A stretch of 11,359 nucleotides of DNA from an uncultured Ruminococcus sp. Its GTDB lineage: Bacteria; Bacillota; Clostridia; Oscillospirales; Ruminococcaceae. The position numbers were made by a program, and so were the translations under genes. Below, piece after piece: positions 9,201 to 11,359 of the stretch (the stretch's first letter is position 1; each line of letters begins with the position of its first letter). The notes beneath the pieces are model-generated. The model did no database searches. It saw only the letters and a program-made list of their open reading frames with translations, and was not told where the DNA came from. The DNA is taken from the NCBI RefSeq assembly GCF_937915125.1, contig NZ_CALDMP010000088.1:1-11359 (forward strand), written 5' to 3'.

Positions 9201-11359
9201 AACGCTCTTGTTGGTGGACTGAGTGGTTATAATGGCAGAACCATCACAAACTGCTACTACCTGACAGACACAGCTGAACAAGCTGTTGAAGAGGATAACA
9301 GCGGAACAACATATGATGACGCATCCAAAGACGAAACCGCTTTCCACTCCGGCGCAGTTACGATTCTCCTTGCAAGCGGCACTGACGGCGAGGTCTGGGG
9401 ACAGGATCTGTTCGTGGAAACCAGCTATCCGGAACTGGGTGCACCCAAGGTCTACGGTGACGGCACGACTATCGTATACCACAACCACACCAACAGCACA
9501 TCCTTCATCTGCCCGTACTGCGATGAAGTTGCTCTTTCCAAGCCGGAGCAGATCGGCGGCGTATACCAGATCAGCAACGCACAGGAGCTGTACTGGTTTG
9601 CGGATAAAGTAAACAACGACAACGAAAACTATGGCAGTGCAAACGCAGTCCTCACGACAGATATTACCGTGAATGAGGGAACTATCACAGCGGATTCCAC
9701 AAGTGCGACACCCTGGACGCCTATCGGCAAATCTGAAAGCCAATACAACGGCACATTTGACGGACAGGGACACACCGTCAGCGGTTTGTATTTCAATGAT
9801 GAAGTTACAGATTATGTCGGCTTGTTCGGCTATGTAGGAAGCGGCGGCAGCGTTTCCAATGTTGGCGTTGTGGATTCTTATTTCAAGGGCAACAGTTATG
9901 TTGGCGGCGTGTGTGGATGTAATAATTCGGGCACCATCACAAACTGCTATAACACAGGCGCAGTCAGCGGAGAAAGTAATGTCGGCGGCGTGTGCGGAAA
10001 AAATGATGGCATTATCACAAACTGCTACAACACCGACTTCGTTGATGCAAGAAATTATGATGCATATGTTGGTGGCGTGTGCGGCGTAAATAACGGCACC
10101 ATCAAAAACTGCTATAATATTGGTTCCATCAGAGACAGTTACGGTGAAGGCGGCGTGTGCGGAAAAAATGAGGGCATCATTATAAACAGCTACTGTGAAT
10201 CCTTTATGGCTACCAATATCCTTGGACCAGATGGGGATGGTTCAGCATATGATGTCGCATTCCAATCCGAAACAGCATTCCACTCCGGCGAGGTGGCATA
10301 TCTCCTTGCAAAGGGCAATTCCATCTGGGGACAGGATCTGACCGCTGAGGACAGCTATCCCACCCTGAATGGCGCAGCGGTTTATCTGACCAGCGGCTGT
10401 ATCGGTTATAGCAACAGCAAGACAGCTCACACTGACCATACTTATGATGAAGATGGGATCTGTTCCGTATGCGGTGCGGAAAGTGACGATCCCATGATCC
10501 GGCTGACCATTGACGAGCCGGCAGAGATTGCTTACACTGGCGAGGCACTGGATCCGGCAGAACTGGTAAAATCTGACAGCACTGGTGCTATGACCTTCAC
10601 CTGGAAATCCGGCGAAAAAGTGCTGGAGGAAGCTCCCACGGAATTGGGAGAATATGAGCTGATCGTGTCCATTCCGGCCACACGTTATTACGGCGAGGGA
10701 ACCAAAACTTTCACTATTACAATCATCAAGGCCGATCCGGAATATACGATTCCTACCGACCTGACCGCTACCTACGGCGATACCCTTGCGGAAGTAGAAC
10801 TTCCCGAAGGCTTTAGCTGGCAGGATGAGAAAACCACTTCCGTTGGAAAGGCAGGGGAGAACAAGTTCATGGTGACATTCACGCCCGAAGACACGGACAA
10901 TTACAACGTCATCAAGGACATCGAAATTACCATCAACGTTGCCAAGGCTGATCCAACCGTCACCCCCACCATTGAGGATAAGACCTACAGCGAGGGGGAT
11001 GCAATTCCGGCAATCTCCACTGGCGAGGATGATACTCCCGGTACCATCAAATGGCTGAATGTTCAACTGGAAGCTCTGGAAGCAGGGGAGAATGTCCTGA
11101 CATGGGAGTTTACCCCGACAGATAAGGACAATTATAACGTAGTCACCGGTACAATCATCGTTGCGGCGGAGACTACAACAACTACAACTACTACCACAAC
11201 CACCGGTAAGACAACGACAACCAGCGGTGCAACTTCCACTACATCCGGCACAACAACTTCTAAGGCGTCGTCTACCACGACAACTACCAAGGCATCTACC
11301 ATTGCAACTACCACAACCACTGGCAAGGCAACGACAACCAGCGGCGAAACTTCCACCAC
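3105..11359 (+). CDS. Giant secreted multi-module GLUG-repeat surface protein (C-terminus beyond window)
   Basis: One frame stays open from the ATG at 3105 to the window end, giving 2751 complete codons with no stop. In residue order: signal peptide (1-44), F5/8 type C-like domain (about 50-192), Cys-pair linker (196-249), six GLUG modules (264-2465), three Ig-like segments (about 2466-2686) and a Thr-rich linker (from about 2690) cut by the edge. Each module opens with a YQI..LYWFA..VN segment, then NAVLT.DITVN, WTPIG, YTGTFDGQGH, GLYFND, a first solenoid turn (VGLFG..G.VSNVGV), several GGVCGxNxGTITNCYNTG repeats, and ends with F.SGEVAYLL and VWGQDL. GLUG repeats are known in bacterial secreted proteins and probably build a beta-solenoid. 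With the signal peptide this implies an exported, probably surface-bound adhesin or glycan-binding protein. I see no enzyme motif. Transmembrane anchor, sortase motif or dockerin would lie beyond the edge. Ligand unknown. Confidence 0.93.
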   Translation, partial: MERQTSFSKRIFSIMLSLLMVLSMLLYFPGGTFSNMGFGLKANAEGNTNDFTLSAVTGDPKGNSNEKYTNLFDGDTGTKWCCGFSGSAYVIFKASEPVKLSKYSIATTNDTIDCLGRNPLEWTLSACMNYADENTSWTVIDTVTDGSLPAENETYTDFDLAETTSFYQYFKLEITKINNGDILQISEIALKDYTLCEHQWEATGETIAPTCTESGYNVAYCPLCQGTRNVPTVDALGHDFVGEVCTRCGVVDTKPREPATDDNGVYQIGTAAELYWFAGLVNGDASVCDYDATDNPTGTKQNKSANAVLTNDITVNSNLLGSLTYDVDGNVANGTSFISWTPIGKYDDSYRYKGTFDGKEYTVKGLYFNDTDETTGKYVGLFGYVGSGGKVSNVGVVDSYFNGYMYIGGVCGKNAGEITDCYHIGEVGGHSYVGGVCGENIGVSITGCYHTGKVTATSADAEVGGVCGMNYGSTIRNCYNTGEVSASGSDPKVGGVCGYNNVYQGTATITNCYNTGKVSATSSGDVGGVCGYNSSITENCYNTGAVSSNGDYGYSGGVCGQSSGTITNCYNTGAVSSIRIAGGVCGYNSNGTIKNCYNIGTASASSKINPKASGVCGSNSGTVTNCYYLDVKETDTIDGTTFKTTAKFQNGEVAYLLQAGQTADGEGNIPEVWGQSIGTDPYPVLGGAKVYAPTGCVIYNNSGDTSPKEHANDNGTCKNCGEYMPAVFNETENCYEISNAGQLYWFAGLVNGTLSGVTKKTSANAVLTADITVNKDISTNPISWAPIGDDDKYTGTFDGQGHTISGLYFNDAKAEGVGLFGRIGDGGKVSNVGVVDSYFSGYDYVGGVCGLNFGAITNCYNTGEVLASYDAAHVGGVCGENWKGTITNCYNTGKVSGSDCVGGVCGYQVYGTITNCYNTGEILASGSKLRVGGVCGYNDYEGSITNCYSLETEDGLSAVGMNDSSSNAKTKTAEQFQSGAVCYLLNGADDVFTWRQNLETDAAPVLDETHGKVYASTPCPAEYTNDALNIPNIKHSFKDGMCSVCGAYESEPELKDGVYQLKTKGDLYWFAEQINSGNTDLDAVLVNDITVNTGTMSESTRGAMEWTPIGNDSNKYTGTFNGQGHIISGLYFHDESAYYVGLFGYVGSGGKISNVGVVDSYLSGRACVGGVCGMNEGTITGCYNTGIVRAGSGSECVGGVCGVNEGTITGCYNTGEVSGEMGVGGVCGYNGGETTKCYNTGIVRAGSGSECVGGVCGVNEGTITGCYNTGEVSGEMGVGGVCGYNDRGTITNCYYLETCNAEGTEFTATEGTAKTAAQFASGEVCYLLNGADNVFAWRQTIGEDALPVWDQTHGKVYASYPCPAKFSNTKAGIPTVEHNFQDGICTVCGAFEIEPEQIDGVYQLKTVTDLYWFAEQVNSGNTDLDAVLVNDITVNTGELSESTTDAKVWTPIGNYNNQYTGTFDGQGHTVSGLYFNDANANYVGMFGYVGIGGSVSNVGVENSYFNGNNYVGGVCGVNIGEITDCYNSSVVSASGNNTYAGGVCGENYKGTITDCYNTGEVSGYDCVGGVCGYNGEGTITNCYNTGAISATGEDAEAGGVCGYHDNNGTIANCYNTGEVSGSQYAGGVCAVQYNCTITNCYNTGAISGSGYTGGVCGYQYRSTIKNCYNTGTVSGYNYVGGVCGYNSNCTIKNCYNTGAISATGKDAEVGGVYGYQYKSTITNCYYLAATEDENGGKTSDQFHSGEVAYLLAHGTDGEVWGQDLSKDTNYPAFNALKVYKATVDGNTKYHNHTESTCEYCGELMEPAFKNGAYQISTKEDLYWFAEYVNSGNTSANAVLTADIIVNEGNVSGCNGVKAEGWVDWTPIGNNSNKYTGTFDGQGHGVSGLYFNDESAEYVGLFGFFASGKISNLGVENSYFKGNKYIGGVCGRNEGTTINCYNTSTISGLENVGGVCGENYITVTNCYNTGTVSASGNNSWVGGVCGANYSGTIANCYNTGAISGAVRVGGICGSNSDEIINCYNIGAVSGTDNNALVGGLSGYNGRTITNCYYLTDTAEQAVEEDNSGTTYDDASKDETAFHSGAVTILLASGTDGEVWGQDLFVETSYPELGAPKVYGDGTTIVYHNHTNSTSFICPYCDEVALSKPEQIGGVYQISNAQELYWFADKVNNDNENYGSANAVLTTDITVNEGTITADSTSATPWTPIGKSESQYNGTFDGQGHTVSGLYFNDEVTDYVGLFGYVGSGGSVSNVGVVDSYFKGNSYVGGVCGCNNSGTITNCYNTGAVSGESNVGGVCGKNDGIITNCYNTDFVDARNYDAYVGGVCGVNNGTIKNCYNIGSIRDSYGEGGVCGKNEGIIINSYCESFMATNILGPDGDGSAYDVAFQSETAFHSGEVAYLLAKGNSIWGQDLTAEDSYPTLNGAAVYLTSGCIGYSNSKTAHTDHTYDEDGICSVCGAESDDPMIRLTIDEPAEIAYTGEALDPAELVKSDSTGAMTFTWKSGEKVLEEAPTELGEYELIVSIPATRYYGEGTKTFTITIIKADPEYTIPTDLTATYGDTLAEVELPEGFSWQDEKTTSVGKAGENKFMVTFTPEDTDNYNVIKDIEITINVAKADPTVTPTIEDKTYSEGDAIPAISTGEDDTPGTIKWLNVQLEALEAGENVLTWEFTPTDKDNYNVVTGTIIVAAETTTTTTTTTTTGKTTTTSGATSTTSGTTTSKASSTTTTTKASTIATTTTTGKATTTSGETST
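3252..3680 (+). other. Discoidin (F5/8 type C)-like carbohydrate- or ligand-binding domain
   Basis: Residues about 50-192 carry hallmarks of the galactose-binding-like fold: LFDGDTGTKW at 71-80, then AYVIFKASEPVKLSKYSI, a NPLEWTL strand, and the closing YFKLEITKINNGDILQISEI segment. The family binds glycans or other surface ligands. The adjacent Cys pair at 81-82 is notable. The fold assignment rests on motif recognition only. Confidence 0.75.
3690..3851 (+). other. CxxC knuckle linker between the discoidin domain and GLUG module 1
   Basis: Residues 196-249 contain PTCTESGY, a C-x2-C (YCPLC), an ALGHDF motif and a second C-x2-C (VCTRCG). This His/Cys arrangement recurs in gut Firmicutes surface proteins and could bind a metal or form disulfides. 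The same HxxxxxGxCxxCG signature, in variants, closes every GLUG module here and also occurs in the broken left gene. Confidence 0.7.
3894..5297 (+). repeat. GLUG module 1 (8 GLUG repeats)
   Basis: Residues 264-731. Starts GVYQIGTAAELYWFAGLVN and holds eight GLUG repeats, for example YVGGVCGENIGVSITGCYHTG. It has a longer insertion between the LYWFA and DITVN segments than the other modules. It ends NCYYL, FQNGEVAYLL, VWGQSI, GGAKVYAPTGC and a CKNCGEY knuckle. Confidence 0.85.
5298..6269 (+). repeat. GLUG module 2 (4 GLUG repeats)
   Basis: Residues 732-1055. Starts CYEISNAGQLYWFAGLVN, with four GLUG repeats. Its end is of the variant type FQSGAVCYLLNGAD, FTWRQ, GKVYAS, PCPA, then a CSVCGAYE knuckle. 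Only module 3 shares this variant end. Confidence 0.85.
6270..7298 (+). repeat. GLUG module 3 (5 GLUG repeats, with a recent internal duplication)
   Basis: Residues 1056-1398. Starts DGVYQLKTKGDLYWFAEQ and holds five GLUG repeats. The second and third are repeated almost exactly 165 bp later. Ends with the same variant tail as module 2 (CYLLNGADNVFAWRQ) and a CTVCGAFE knuckle. Confidence 0.85.
6648..6960 (+). repeat. 165-bp tandem duplication, 148 bp near-identical
   Basis: Positions 6648-6795 and 6813-6960 match at 147 of 148 bases. The only difference is C at 6758 against T at 6923, a silent AGC/AGT Ser change. The period is 55 codons, about two GLUG repeats, so the frame is kept. The near-identity marks it as far younger than the neighbouring repeats. 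Confidence 0.95.
7299..8531 (+). repeat. GLUG module 4 (8 GLUG repeats)
   Basis: Residues 1399-1809. Starts DGVYQLKTVTDLYWFAEQ, nearly the same as module 3, and holds eight GLUG repeats. The last has lost the first cysteine (GGVYG in place of GGVCG). Ends FHSGEVAYLL, VWGQDL and a CEYCGE knuckle. Confidence 0.85.
8532..9554 (+). repeat. GLUG module 5 (5 GLUG repeats)
   Basis: Residues 1810-2150. Starts NGAYQISTKEDLYWFAEYVN and holds five GLUG repeats; the last reads GGLSG and lacks the first cysteine. Its segment GVKAEGWVDWTPIGN makes it the closest relative, within this window, of the GLUG module in the broken left gene. Ends VWGQDL and a CPYCDE knuckle. Confidence 0.85.
9555..10499 (+). repeat. 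GLUG module 6 (4 GLUG repeats)
   Basis: Residues 2151-2465. Starts GGVYQISNAQELYWFADKVN, with four GLUG repeats; the last is degenerate (IIINSYCES, the Cys displaced). Ends FHSGEVAYLL, IWGQDL and a CSVCGAE knuckle, after which the Ig-like region begins. Confidence 0.85.
10500..11159 (+). other. Three bacterial Ig-like (MBG/YDG-type) segments
   Basis: Residues about 2466-2541, 2542-2613 and 2614-2685 are three beta-rich segments of about 72-76 residues. Marks include IAYTGEALDP in the first, LTATYGDTLAEVELPEGF with FTPEDTDNYNV in the second, and KTYSEGDAIP with FTPTDKDNYNVV in the third. The second and third share the (T)P.D.DNYNV...I.I.V ending typical of Ig-like stalk domains. They probably lift the GLUG region away from the cell. 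Confidence 0.75.
11172..11359 (+). repeat. Thr-rich linker with a 117-bp tandem period
   Basis: From about residue 2690 the protein is mostly Thr and Ser with some Gly, Lys and Ala, beginning with eleven Thr in a row. The segment from 11190 repeats from 11307 with a period of 117 bp (39 residues), marked by TTGK..TTSG.TSTT. The array is cut by the window edge. Thr-rich linkers of this kind separate domains in secreted proteins of ruminococci and may be glycosylated. What follows is not visible. Confidence 0.85.

Noticed and set aside
4320..10190. CRISPR-like regular spacing of near-identical blocks
   Set aside because: The conserved blocks and the gaps between them are all in one coding frame and translate to GLUG repeats; unit lengths vary and the blocks are not exact direct repeats.
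11132..11359. Minus-strand open frame made mostly of Val
   Set aside because: It is the reverse complement of the Thr-rich linker (ACC/ACA/ACT read as GGT/TGT/AGT frames) and not a real protein.

Overview
The window looks like a chromosomal segment from a gut-type Clostridia bacterium, most likely Ruminococcus/Oscillospiraceae-like. I infer this from moderate GC, strong GGAGG-type ribosome binding sites, a consensus sigma-A promoter, and secreted proteins that combine GLUG repeats, discoidin-like and Ig-like domains, CxxC knuckles and a Thr-rich linker. No rRNA, tRNA or other taxonomic marker is present, so the assignment is tentative.

Layout. Positions 1-2246 (minus strand) hold a damaged paralogue of a surface protein: two EF-hand/leucine-rich-repeat units, a CxxC knuckle, then a GLUG module that leaves the window on the left. 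It has no signal peptide and no credible translation start; its homology stops abruptly at 2246. A one-base deletion inside a GLUG repeat near 258-262 shifts its frame. Positions 2247-2347 carry a near-perfect promoter and ribosome binding site for a small TetR-family regulator (2348-2959, plus). A 145-bp gap (2960-3104) follows, with a second promoter candidate, an imperfect hairpin and a strong ribosome binding site. From 3105 to the right edge runs one uninterrupted plus-strand reading frame of at least 2751 codons.

The giant protein has, in order, a signal peptide, a discoidin (F5/8 type C)-like domain, a Cys-pair linker, six GLUG modules with 34 GLUG repeats by my count, three Ig-like segments and the start of a Thr-rich linker that is cut by the window end. 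It is almost certainly exported and probably a cell-surface adhesin or glycan-binding protein; its ligand and anchoring cannot be read from this window.

How the parts relate. The regulator lies directly upstream of and codirectional with the giant gene, and may control it. The broken gene on the left carries the same kind of GLUG module in inverted orientation, including an exact 33-bp inverted match to module 5. It may be simple decay, or a silent reservoir of modules for recombination. I see no defence system, CRISPR array, transposase or RNA gene. The notable biology is the giant modular cysteine-rich repeat protein, its recent internal duplications, and the headless inverted paralogue beside it.
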